This document shows, one piece after another, positions 25,192 to 33,178 of a stretch of DNA of 64,000 nt (the first letter of the stretch is position 1; each line of letters opens with the position of its first letter). Source of the DNA: Microbacterium allomyrinae (GTDB lineage: Bacteria > Actinomycetota > Actinomycetes > Actinomycetales > Microbacteriaceae); the NCBI RefSeq assembly GCF_020682705.1, contig NZ_JAGTTN010000009.1, forward strand, positions 62,001-126,000. The letters run 5' to 3'. A program made the translations under genes and the position numbers. The notes beneath the pieces were generated by a model. It was given only the letters and a program-made list of their open reading frames with translations. It searched no databases and was not told where the DNA came from.

Positions 25192-25971
25192 ATGGACGTC
25201 CCGAGCGATAATCGAGGGGTGCCAACCCGCTCGCGAAGGCCCGCAGGCCAGACGCGGGCCCTCATGCTCGAGGTCGCCGTCGAACGCGTCAAGGTCGAGG
25301 GCCTGCTGCTCGACTACGCCAACATCGAACTCGAAGACCTCATCCGCGCGGCGGGCGTACCTCGTTCGACGGTGTTCCGCATCTGGCCCGACCGAGTCGC
25401 GTTCGTCGCCGACCTCGTCCGTGCCCTCTTCGAGGCGGATCCCGGCTTCGACACGGGGTTCGACGACGAGACGCTTCGTCTTCTCGCAGCCGCCGCTACG
25501 GGCGATGCCGAGGAGATGGCCACCCCGCACGGGCGGCAGATCGCGTTCCGGGCGGCTGTGCGCCTGGCCGTCGCGCACAACATCGCCACTGTGGCGAACT
25601 CGGTCGCCTGGCGCGCCTACCGGACGATGTCGGCAGCCCTCGCCAGTGGTGACGCCGTGCCCGGCGGCGAAGACATCCGCGCTCTCCTCTCCGAGATCGA
25701 GCACCGGTACCTGGACCGTATGGCGGAGATCTATCGCGAGCTGAACCAGGCCTTCGGTCTGCGGATGCGCGACGGCGTCACCGAGCGTGACCTCGCGCTG
25801 GCCGTCGTCGCCGTGATCGACGGCATGAGCGATCACCGTCGTATCGATCCGGCGGCAGTGGATGCCGCCCGCGTCGTGGCGATGGGGCCGGAAGGGGCGA
25901 GCGAGTGGCATCTGGCCGGGCTCGCGGTCTACGGCGTGTACGCCGCCTTCACAGAGTCCCTCGACGCATAG
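25192..25971 (+). CDS. TetR-family transcriptional regulator
   Basis: This 259-residue one-component regulator has an N-terminal helix-turn-helix: ALMLEVAVERVKVEGLLLDYANIELEDLIRAAGVPRSTVFRIWPDRVAFVADL (split across about residues 23-73, with the recognition helix at VPRSTVFRIW). The remaining three quarters is a helical ligand-binding domain with a hydrophobic interior. The ATG at 25192 follows AAGGGG at five bases, better than the in-frame GTG-like start further up. It lies downstream of the lipid operon and is the natural candidate for sensing an acyl ligand and controlling that operon, but this is inference from position. Confidence 0.85.
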   Translation: MDVPSDNRGVPTRSRRPAGQTRALMLEVAVERVKVEGLLLDYANIELEDLIRAAGVPRSTVFRIWPDRVAFVADLVRALFEADPGFDTGFDDETLRLLAAAATGDAEEMATPHGRQIAFRAAVRLAVAHNIATVANSVAWRAYRTMSAALASGDAVPGGEDIRALLSEIEHRYLDRMAEIYRELNQAFGLRMRDGVTERDLALAVVAVIDGMSDHRRIDPAAVDAARVVAMGPEGASEWHLAGLAVYGVYAAFTESLDA

Positions 25972-26316
25972 GGATCGCCGGCGCGCGGCCGCTCCTCCGT
26001 CGGGCCACGCCGCGTCGCGGCGGTCGGGTTGGCGGCATCGGGGATACACAGTATTCGCGCCGAGACATCATCGTGTGCGTGGTGTGTCGGCGCGGCCGCG
26101 GTGTATCCCGGACAGGCGTGTGCGGACGCGCGGGGCGATAGCCGATACGCGGGCATCGACATGAATCGAAGACGGGGCCCGACGTCATACGGCGACATGC
26201 CCTGACACCCCTCGTCATGCGAGGACGCTGTGTTTCGTCTGATTCAGCCGACTCACAGCTCGTCGATAGCTTCGCGGAGTGCTCCACGTGCTCTACTCCC
26301 GCAAGGCGGCCCTCCG
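25972..26316. other. intergenic gap with palindromic repeat
   Basis: The 345 bases between the TetR gene and the symporter hold palindromic repeat copy A (26041-26109). No coding frame is supported. A promoter for the symporter operon must lie in the last ~200 bases but no clear -35/-10 pair stands out. Confidence 0.5.
26041..26109. repeat. dispersed nested palindrome, copy A
   Basis: A 69-base imperfect palindrome with terminal arms GGGATACAC and GTGTATCCC and inner arms around CGCGCCGAGACA / TGTCGGCGCG. It has the same ends, length and inner organisation as copies at 30977, 54864 and 55066. The DNA could fold into a long hairpin on either strand. Confidence 0.85.
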
Positions 26317-27978
26317 ATGACCGAGACCTTCGATCTCCTGTCCGCGGTATCCCTCGTCGTCACGATCGCCGCGTTCGCCGGACTGGTGCTCCTGCGCGTG
26401 CGGCGTGCGGGCTTCACCACACTCGTGCTGATCGCGCTCGCGGTCGGCATCGGCATCGGCATCCTGTTCCGCGGGCACCTGACGTACGTCGGATTCCTCG
26501 GCGATGTGTACGTGCAGGTCATCACCGCGATCGTCGCGCCGCTGATCTTCGTCTCGATCCTCTCCAGCGTCACCTCGCTCGGCTCGACCGCGAAGCTGCG
26601 GACGATCGGGCTGTCGAGCACTTTCTGGCTGCTGCTCACCAACGCGATCGCGATCGTGTTGACGCTGGCGATCGTCATCAGCCTCGGTGTCGGCACCGGC
26701 GTCGAGTTCACGACCGAAGACGGCAGCGGCGACAGCCTCGTGGGGCTCGTCCGCCCGCTCGACGAGGTGCTGCTGGGGCTGTTCCCCGCGAACCTCGCGG
26801 GCGACTTCGTCAGCAACAACATCGTTCCGATCATCCTCTTCGCGATCCTGTTCTCCGTCGCATACCTCGTCGCGAACAGGAGGACCGACCCTCAGCTCGC
26901 CGCATTCAAGAACGTCGTCGACGGCGCCAAGAAGGTCGTCATGACCGCTGTCGGATTCATCATCGAACTGACGCCGTACGCGGTGCTCGCGCTCGTCGCC
27001 ACGACGACAGCAACCGCTGTCACGCGCATCGAGACGGTGCTCTCGCTCGTCGGCATCCTCGTGCTCGCGGTCGGCATCTCGTTCCTCGACGCGTACGTGG
27101 TGAACGGCGTGCTGCTGCGCGTGTTCGCCGACGTGAATCCGATCCGCTGGTTCCGCCACATGACGGCGGCTCAGTACACCGCGTTCACGACCCAGTCGAG
27201 CGTCGGCACGCTCCCGATCACGATCCCGAGCCTCACGCGCAAGGTGGGCGTATCGGAGGACGTCGCGACGTTCGCAGCTCCCGTCGGTACGACGATCGGC
27301 ATGCCGGGATGCGCCGGCATCTGGCCGATCATCGTCGCCGTCTTCTCGATCAACGCGCTCGGTATCGAGTACTCGGTGTGGGACTACCTCGCGCTGGCGG
27401 GCCTGTGCATGCTCGTCTCGCTGGGCACGGCAGGGGTGCCCGGAACCGCGATCATCACCGCAACAGCCGTGCTCACCGCCGTCGGGCTGCCCATCGAGAT
27501 CCTCGTGGTGCTCATTCCGGTGAGCGCCATCGCCGGAACCGCGAGCACCATGGCCAACGTCACCGCGGCCGCGACCGCTGCGACGATCGTCGCACGCCGC
27601 CTCGGCACCCTCGACGACGCGGTGTTCCGCGGAGACGGCGACCTCGGCCCCGCCTTCCCCGCGCGTTCCGAAACGCGTCGCGACCGGCGCGCTCGCGCTG
27701 CCTCCGCCGCGGGCGGAACGACCGGGGCTGCGGTCTCGTCGGCGGGCACGGCATCCGATCCGTCCGCGGCGCCGACTCTCCTTCTCGGCAGGCCTCTCGC
27801 CGGCGCAGGCACCCCTGTGACCGACGACGCCCTCGCGACCGAGAGGACGGAGCGGGATGCCGTGACGGCCGTGCTCTCCAGCGCCGGCATCACCGAATAC
27901 ACCATTCCCGACGACATCCCCATCGGGCAGTGCGAGCTGCCCGGCGCCCGACTCGACGACACCGCGAGGATCTCATGA
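26317..27978 (+). CDS. dicarboxylate/amino acid:cation symporter (DAACS family)
   Basis: This 553-residue transporter has about eight membrane helices and re-entrant loops. The serine-rich hairpin motif appears as TAFTTQSSVGTLPITIPSL rather than SSSAATLP, and the substrate-site segment is APVGTTIGMPGCAGIWP. Family members import glutamate, dicarboxylates, serine or cystine with sodium or protons. The QSS variant and two neighbouring surface proteins with Cys motifs make a thiol or cystine substrate conceivable, but this is inference. About 110 residues follow the last helix as a charged, Ala/Arg-rich cytoplasmic tail ending ELPGARLDDTARIS, which is unusual for the family. The ATG at 26317 gives the normal N terminus. 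The stop overlaps the next ATG. Confidence 0.88.
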   Translation: MTETFDLLSAVSLVVTIAAFAGLVLLRVRRAGFTTLVLIALAVGIGIGILFRGHLTYVGFLGDVYVQVITAIVAPLIFVSILSSVTSLGSTAKLRTIGLSSTFWLLLTNAIAIVLTLAIVISLGVGTGVEFTTEDGSGDSLVGLVRPLDEVLLGLFPANLAGDFVSNNIVPIILFAILFSVAYLVANRRTDPQLAAFKNVVDGAKKVVMTAVGFIIELTPYAVLALVATTTATAVTRIETVLSLVGILVLAVGISFLDAYVVNGVLLRVFADVNPIRWFRHMTAAQYTAFTTQSSVGTLPITIPSLTRKVGVSEDVATFAAPVGTTIGMPGCAGIWPIIVAVFSINALGIEYSVWDYLALAGLCMLVSLGTAGVPGTAIITATAVLTAVGLPIEILVVLIPVSAIAGTASTMANVTAAATAATIVARRLGTLDDAVFRGDGDLGPAFPARSETRRDRRARAASAAGGTTGAAVSSAGTASDPSAAPTLLLGRPLAGAGTPVTDDALATERTERDAVTAVLSSAGITEYTIPDDIPIGQCELPGARLDDTARIS

Positions 27979-28907
27979 GCACCACTGTTTCCCCCGTCAC
28001 GCCGACCACAGTCACTCCGGCACCGGCCGCCAAGCGCCGTCGGTTCGCCGTCGCGATCGCCGCCGCCATCCTCGTCGGAGCGCTGTCTCCCACGATCGGG
28101 CTGCAGGTCGCCCCCGCCCAGGCCGCCGGCGACGTGTGCGACCTCTGCTCGCTCACTTTCGACCCGACCGCGTGCTCGAACGCCGGCGGCTGGCCGTACG
28201 ATTCCACCCTCGAGTCGCCGCCGCCGGCCATCGCGGCCGGCGCCCAGCCGGCGCCGGCCGCTCCGCAGCCTGCGGCCCCCGCGCCTGCCGCTCCGCAGCC
28301 GGCGGCCCCCGCACCAGCGGCCCCCGCACCCGCTCCTGCCGCTCCGCAGACCTCGACCAAGGATTCGACGAAGAGCGCGACGACGACCACGACCCAGACC
28401 TCCGGGGGCACGGAGGGCGCCGTGGTGGTCGCGACCGCCCCGCTCGCGCCGACGCTCACGCACACGGTGTCCGGGCGGACGCTTTCGCTCTCGTGGACGG
28501 CACCTGCCGACGGCGGTTCCGCGATCACCGGCTACAAGCTCGTGCTCAACGACGGCACGCCCATCGAGATCGGCGCCGACGCCACCACCTACGAGATCAC
28601 GCTGGGCGCCGGCGAGTATGACGCGGTGCTCATCGCGACGAACAGCGTCGGCGACTCCGCTCAGTCGGCGACGCTCGCCGACATCGAGATCGCGGGTACG
28701 ACGGCCGCACCCAAGCCCACCAAGAGCGTCGACGCGTCGGATGCCACCGCCGCGTCGGACTCCGAAGGCGCCTCGCCTGCGGCGGGCGTGGCCGTCATCG
28801 GCGGACTCGTGCTCGCCGCCGGGGGTCTGCTCGCGTGGTGGTGGATCCGTCGCCGCGCTGCCGTCGCGACCGTCGCCCCCGGCGCCGGAACGACGCCCGC
28901 CGAATGA
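27975..28907 (+). CDS. secreted, C-terminally anchored FN3-domain protein with CxxC motif
   Basis: This 310-residue surface protein is coupled to the symporter by an ATGA overlap. A basic N region (KRRR, about 20-23) and a helix (24-43) form a signal peptide ending APAQA near residue 50. The mature end begins with CDLC (Cys55, Cys58) and a third Cys67. A Pro/Ala-rich linker (about 82-125) and a fibronectin type III-like domain (about 150-235, LTHTVSGRTLSLSWTAPADGGSAITGYKL) follow. A C-terminal membrane helix with RRRA (about 270-292) would hold it in the membrane. The repeated Pro-Ala codons make the DNA internally repetitive. It may be an extracellular partner of the transporter; I know no characterised homologue. 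Confidence 0.78.
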   Translation: MSTTVSPVTPTTVTPAPAAKRRRFAVAIAAAILVGALSPTIGLQVAPAQAAGDVCDLCSLTFDPTACSNAGGWPYDSTLESPPPAIAAGAQPAPAAPQPAAPAPAAPQPAAPAPAAPAPAPAAPQTSTKDSTKSATTTTTQTSGGTEGAVVVATAPLAPTLTHTVSGRTLSLSWTAPADGGSAITGYKLVLNDGTPIEIGADATTYEITLGAGEYDAVLIATNSVGDSAQSATLADIEIAGTTAAPKPTKSVDASDATAASDSEGASPAAGVAVIGGLVLAAGGLLAWWWIRRRAAVATVAPGAGTTPAE

Positions 28908-28978
28908 GGCCCTTCTTCTCTCCGCTCCCCGCAAGACCTCCGTACATTCCGAAAACGACATACAGAGAGCACCACACC

Positions 28979-30871
28979 ATGACAACCCGCACACGCCGTG
29001 CGATCGCTGCAACGATCGCCGCGGCATCCCTCGCCATCGCCGGAGGGGTCGCGGTGGCACCAGCCGCCGTCGCCGCGCCCGCCGGATCCGATCTCGACTA
29101 CTTCTCGTACGCCTACCCCGGCCTGCGCGAGGGCTCCGTCTTCGAGACCGTCACCTTCGAGCGCTTCGAGTACCTGCTCGGCAGCGAAGGAACGTACGCG
29201 TTCCTCATCGGGGGACCCGCCGACGAGACCACGAACACCGCCATCGCTCACATCGACGCGGTCGCGCAGACGTACGGCGTCGAGAAGATCTACGTCCTCG
29301 ATCCGCGGGTAGACGGCGATGAGGTCGACATCCGCACGTCTTCGATCGCGACCCTGCAGAACCAGTGGACCGGCGCCGTGACGGACTTCCTGAACAAAGA
29401 CACCACTCCCGCCTTCGGCGGAGAGCCCGGTGACGACCCCTACCTCTTCGTGTACGACAAAGCGCACACGGCAGGGGGCTCCGAAGACCGCATCGTCGCG
29501 TCGCTCGGCGGCGCCGTGTCTCCGTCATCCGTCGCCACCGAGGAAGGCGCAGTCGCGTACCGTGCCCAGGTCAGCGGTGTCTTCGACGCCGTTGCGGACG
29601 GCGGGTCGGCGGACGTCGACACGCAGAGCCACTTCACGTTCTACAAGAACGAGATCAACCGAAAGCACTCAGCGACCTACAAGAACGCGGCCCTCTACGG
29701 CGGTGACATCATCGAGGAGTCGGACGGCGCCGACTGGACGCTCAAGCAGATCACCTACCCCGAACTCGTGCAGCTGCTGGAGTCCGACGGCGACCACATC
29801 ATCCTGTTCGGCGGCACGTGGTGCCACAACACGCGCGCAGTCGTGAAGGATGTCAACCGTGCCGCATCCGCTGCAGGCGTGAAGACCGTGTACCAGTTCG
29901 ATCTCCGCCTCGACGGCAACAGTTCCGACGCCTGGCACATCCGAGACACCGCGTCGCCCCTCGCATATCTCTACGGCGACGTGGTCGCGAAGTTCTTCCC
30001 CAACCTGCGCACGCAGTACATCGTCGCAGCAGGCGGCGGTCAGAAGGTCGACTACTACCCGGGCGGCGACACCACCATCGCCGTCGCGTCGGCGAAGAAG
30101 CTCCAGGTGCCCTACCTGATCGAGTACAACAAGGCCGATGCTGCGGCGCCGATCGTGCAGGACTGGATCCAAGACAAGGGCGACGGAACCTTCACCGAGT
30201 ACATGACCGAGTGGTGGTGGGTCGCAGGTCTGCCTGGCGAGCGCAACGTCAACCGCTACACGACCCCCGAGGCTTGGGCTGCCGAGCAGACCAAGCAGTG
30301 GCAGTTCGCCGATGAGGCCATCGCCAAGATCGACAGCTTCTTCGCCGCCGCGGCGGTACCGTCGGTCGGCCCGTCGCCGTCGCCGTCGGTCGAGCCTTCG
30401 CCGTCACCGTCGGTCGATCCGTCGCCGTCGCCGTCGTCCTCGCCCTCGGTTGAGCCGGTGCTCACCGATGCTGCGGTGAGCGTCACGGGTGATCTTCACC
30501 CGGGGGGAGCGATCGTCGTGTCGGGAACCGGCCTGCCCGCGTCGACCCCGAACGTCACGGTGGAGATCCGTTCGACGCCCAAGACGCTGGGCACGGTCTC
30601 GACGACCGCAGCCGGAGCCTTCCGGCTCGAGACCACGATCCCGACTTCCATCGCCTCGGGCGCTCACACGGTGGTGGTACTGATCGACGGCCAGGTCGTC
30701 GCCAGCCAGGCCGTCACGGTCGCAGCCGCGCCGACGGCGGCTGCGGCGAGCAATTCGCTCGCGGTGACCGGTGGAAGCGGCATCCCGTTCGCCATCGTGG
30801 GCGGTGCGCTCGTGCTGCTGATCGCCGGTGCCATCCTCGTGGTCGCTCGACGTCGCCGCGCTACGGTCTGA
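28979..30871 (+). CDS. surface protein with two thioredoxin-like repeats
   Basis: This 630-residue exported protein has a signal peptide (cleavage about residue 33, AVA-AP), two related domains, a Pro/Ser-rich linker of PSPSPSVEP-type repeats (about 460-490), an Ig-like domain, and a C-terminal helix with RRRR. The ATG at 28979 gives a clean signal peptide. The two domains align over about 60 residues: the first has LGSEGTYAFLIGGPADETTN and the second has LESDGDHIILFGGTWCHNTR, where Cys282 sits at the thioredoxin active-site position. Only the second keeps the WC; neither has the CxxC pair. It is probably a monothiol or substrate-binding fold at the cell surface, in an operon with the symporter. 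Confidence 0.75.
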   Translation: MTTRTRRAIAATIAAASLAIAGGVAVAPAAVAAPAGSDLDYFSYAYPGLREGSVFETVTFERFEYLLGSEGTYAFLIGGPADETTNTAIAHIDAVAQTYGVEKIYVLDPRVDGDEVDIRTSSIATLQNQWTGAVTDFLNKDTTPAFGGEPGDDPYLFVYDKAHTAGGSEDRIVASLGGAVSPSSVATEEGAVAYRAQVSGVFDAVADGGSADVDTQSHFTFYKNEINRKHSATYKNAALYGGDIIEESDGADWTLKQITYPELVQLLESDGDHIILFGGTWCHNTRAVVKDVNRAASAAGVKTVYQFDLRLDGNSSDAWHIRDTASPLAYLYGDVVAKFFPNLRTQYIVAAGGGQKVDYYPGGDTTIAVASAKKLQVPYLIEYNKADAAAPIVQDWIQDKGDGTFTEYMTEWWWVAGLPGERNVNRYTTPEAWAAEQTKQWQFADEAIAKIDSFFAAAAVPSVGPSPSPSVEPSPSPSVDPSPSPSSSPSVEPVLTDAAVSVTGDLHPGGAIVVSGTGLPASTPNVTVEIRSTPKTLGTVSTTAAGAFRLETTIPTSIASGAHTVVVLIDGQVVASQAVTVAAAPTAAAASNSLAVTGGSGIPFAIVGGALVLLIAGAILVVARRRRATV

Positions 30872-30887
30872 CCCGCTTCGCGGACGC

Positions 30888-30915
30888 GGCGCGCGGGGCT
30901 TCGGCCCCGGGCGCC
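30888..30915 (+). terminator. hairpin terminator after surface-protein operon
   Basis: A 12-bp GC-rich stem with one mismatch and a TTCG loop begins 17 bases after the stop of the thioredoxin-like gene. There is no U-tract, as is usual in high-GC Actinobacteria. Confidence 0.55.
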
Positions 30916-30976
30916 GCGTCGTCGCGTGCGGGCCCGGTCGCTCGGGGCGCGGGGCGCCGGGCGCCTGGCGCATCGA

Positions 30977-31045
30977 GGGATACACCGTAAACGCGTCGAG
31001 ACACCATCGAGTGCGTGGTGTTTCGGCGCGAACATGGTGTATCCC
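30977..31045. repeat. dispersed nested palindrome, copy B
   Basis: A 69-base palindrome with terminal arms GGGATACACC and GGTGTATCCC. The inner arms around CGCGTCGAGACACC / GGTGTTTCGGCGCG are imperfect. Copy A has the same length. It sits between convergent genes. Confidence 0.85.
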
Positions 31046-31117
31046 GCCAAGGCCTCGGCGCTGACCCCGGGGTGCTGGCTCCAGAGCGGCGCTGCCCTGG
31101 CTCGAGGCTCCGTCGGC

Positions 31118-32062
31118 TCAGGCCCCGGGCGCGCTCCAGCTGAGCGATTCGATGTAGCGCAGCAGCACACCCTCGCGCAGCGCCCACGGCGACACTTCGA
31201 GCTCGTCGACATCGAGCGCGCGCATCGCCTCGTGCAGCACCACGGCGCCGGCGACGATTTGGAAGGTGCGGTCGGGGGTGATGCCGGGCAGTTCCTGCCG
31301 CGCCGACGCGGGAATGCGCGCCAGGCGCGGAATCCAGGAGCTGAGTGCGGCGCGGGGCAGCAGCATCCGCTCGATTCCCGACCATCCCGGAACCGGATAG
31401 CCGACGAGCTTGGCGAGCGATCGGATCGCCTTCGAGGAGCCGACGACGTGGTCGGGCTTCGGCATCCCGCTGAACGCCGTCGCCACCGGGCGGAGCACTT
31501 CGCGAGCGTGCGCGCGCAGCGCGTCGACGGCGGCTTCGCCGGGAGGGTCTTCGGGCAGGAACTGGATCGTCATGCGCCCGGCGCCGAGAGGGACGGATGC
31601 CGCGGCCTCGGGCAGTTCATCGGCACCCGAGGCGAGTTCGAGCGAGCCCCCGCCGATGTCGAAGAGGAGGATCTGCCCCGCGGCCCACCCGAACCAGCGG
31701 CGGACGGCGAGGAACGTGAATCGCGCCTCGGTCTCGCCGCCGAGCACCTGGAGCTCCTGACCGAGTGCCGTCTCGATGCGCTCGATGACGTTCTTGCCGT
31801 TCTTTGCCTCGCGAACCGCGCTGGTCGCGGTCGCCAGGAGTTCGACGACGTTCTCGCGCGCTGCGACCTCGCGCGCCTCGACCACCGCGGCCTCGAGCGC
31901 GCGCACTCCCTCTTCGCTGATCGATCCGTCCGGTTCGAGGTAGCGCATGAGGCGCAGCACCGTGCGCTGGCTCGTCTTGGCGAGCGGCCTCCCGCCGGGG
32001 ATGACGTCGGCCACGAGCAGATGGACGGTGTTCGAACCGATGTCGAGAACTCCCAGGCGCAC
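31118..32062 (-). CDS. Ppx/GppA-family phosphatase
   Basis: This 314-residue protein has an actin-like ATPase fold. The family hydrolyses polyphosphate or pppGpp, so it may set phosphate or stringent-response signals. The phosphate loops are LGVLDIGSNTVHLLV (residues 3-17) and LLFDIGGGSLELASG; ELLATATSAVREAKNG is also typical. The GTG at 32062 is used because it starts right before the conserved first strand; the frame continues 40 codons upstream without homology. The divergent coaA gene starts 75 bases away. The two Actinobacteria paralogues usually differ in substrate, and this one cannot be assigned to either. Confidence 0.88.
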   Translation of the reverse strand: MRLGVLDIGSNTVHLLVADVIPGGRPLAKTSQRTVLRLMRYLEPDGSISEEGVRALEAAVVEAREVAARENVVELLATATSAVREAKNGKNVIERIETALGQELQVLGGETEARFTFLAVRRWFGWAAGQILLFDIGGGSLELASGADELPEAAASVPLGAGRMTIQFLPEDPPGEAAVDALRAHAREVLRPVATAFSGMPKPDHVVGSSKAIRSLAKLVGYPVPGWSGIERMLLPRAALSSWIPRLARIPASARQELPGITPDRTFQIVAGAVVLHEAMRALDVDELEVSPWALREGVLLRYIESLSWSAPGA

Positions 32063-32136
32063 TGGTTCAGCGTAGTGCTCCGCTCTGCAGCGGGCGCGGA
32101 GGATCGTGGACAGCCCCGTCGATCGGAGCCGATACG

Positions 32137-33099
32137 ATGGGCGCGATGTCACCGGACGACGCTGCAACCCTGACCCCGGCACTTTCGCTGTATCGCGAGA
32201 TCGATCGCGGCGAGTGGTCGCGCTTGGCCGCCGGGCTCACCCAGCCGCTGAGCGAGACCGAGATCGTGCAGATCCGTGGCCTGGGCGACCGGCTCGACAT
32301 GGCCGAGGTGGCGGAGGTGTACGCGCCGCTGTCGCGTCTGCTGTCGCTCTACGCCGAGTCGACGAAGCGACTCGGAGCCGAGACATCCGACTTCCTGCTC
32401 GAAGCCGATACGACCACGCCGTTCATCGTCGGCGTCGCCGGGTCGGTCGCGGTCGGCAAGTCCACGATCGCGCGTCTGCTGCGCGAGCTCACGAGCCGCT
32501 GGCCCGGCACACCGCGGGTCGAACTCGTCACGACCGACGGGTTCCTCTATCCCAACGCCGAGCTCGAGCGCCGGGGCCTCATGGAGCGCAAGGGATTCCC
32601 CGAGTCGTACGACCGGCGGGCGCTGGTGTCGTTCCTCACCGAGGTCAAGAGTGGTGCCCCCGAGGTGCGTGCGCCGTTCTATTCGCACATGCGGTACGAC
32701 ATCGTGCCCGATGCGGTCGTGACGCTGCGCCGACCCGACATCGTCATCGTCGAGGGCCTCAACGTCCTTCAGCCTCCGCCCACCCCCAACGACGTGGCCG
32801 TCAGCGACCTGTTCGACTTCTCCATCTACGTCGACGCCGCGGCCGAGCACATCACGCAGTGGTACGTCGATCGCTTCCTCGCCCTGCGGCGAGCGGCGTT
32901 CAGCAATCCGAGTTCGTTCTTCAACGTGTTCGCCGATCTGACCGACGAAGAGGCGGTCGAGCGCGCGCTGCACTTCTGGAACACGATCAACCTCCCCAAC
33001 CTCGAAGAGAACGTGCTGCCCACCCGGCACCGGGCGAACCTCGTGCTGCAGAAGGCCGCGAACCACACGGTCGAGAAGGTGCTGCTGCGCAAACTCTGA
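32137..33099 (+). CDS. coaA: type I pantothenate kinase
   Basis: This 320-residue enzyme phosphorylates pantothenate, the first step of coenzyme A synthesis. It has the Walker A GSVAVGKS (residues 102-109), TTDGFLYPNAEL, FYSHMRYDIV, VIVEGLNVLQ and the NLEENVLPTRHRA segment near the C terminus, all as in the bacterial type I family. A GGAG site eight bases before the ATG at 32137 favours this start over an ATG three codons later. Type I enzymes are usually feedback-regulated by CoA. It is divergent from the Ppx/GppA gene and precedes glmS. Confidence 0.97.
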   Translation: MGAMSPDDAATLTPALSLYREIDRGEWSRLAAGLTQPLSETEIVQIRGLGDRLDMAEVAEVYAPLSRLLSLYAESTKRLGAETSDFLLEADTTTPFIVGVAGSVAVGKSTIARLLRELTSRWPGTPRVELVTTDGFLYPNAELERRGLMERKGFPESYDRRALVSFLTEVKSGAPEVRAPFYSHMRYDIVPDAVVTLRRPDIVIVEGLNVLQPPPTPNDVAVSDLFDFSIYVDAAAEHITQWYVDRFLALRRAAFSNPSSFFNVFADLTDEEAVERALHFWNTINLPNLEENVLPTRHRANLVLQKAANHTVEKVLLRKL

Positions 33100-33178
33100 C
33101 GGCGAGCGGATGCCGCGCGCGCCGGCGTCCGGATTCGTACGGACCCCTTGCTAAAGCCCCCCGCTTACCATTGACGGC

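Larger units (their letters stand above)
30872..31117. other. intergenic gap between convergent genes
   Basis: This 246-base gap between the surface-protein operon and the convergent phosphatase gene carries a terminator-like hairpin (30888-30915) and palindromic repeat copy B (30977-31045). No coding frame is supported. Confidence 0.6.

Noticed and set aside
26217..28907. Long plus-strand frame spanning symporter and FN3 gene
   Set aside because: Only its last 310 codons are the real FN3 gene; the first part is an Arg/His-rich shadow of the symporter.
33100..33178. glmS ribozyme
   Set aside because: The gap before glmS is 79 bases and lacks the ribozyme core; such ribozymes are known mainly from Firmicutes.
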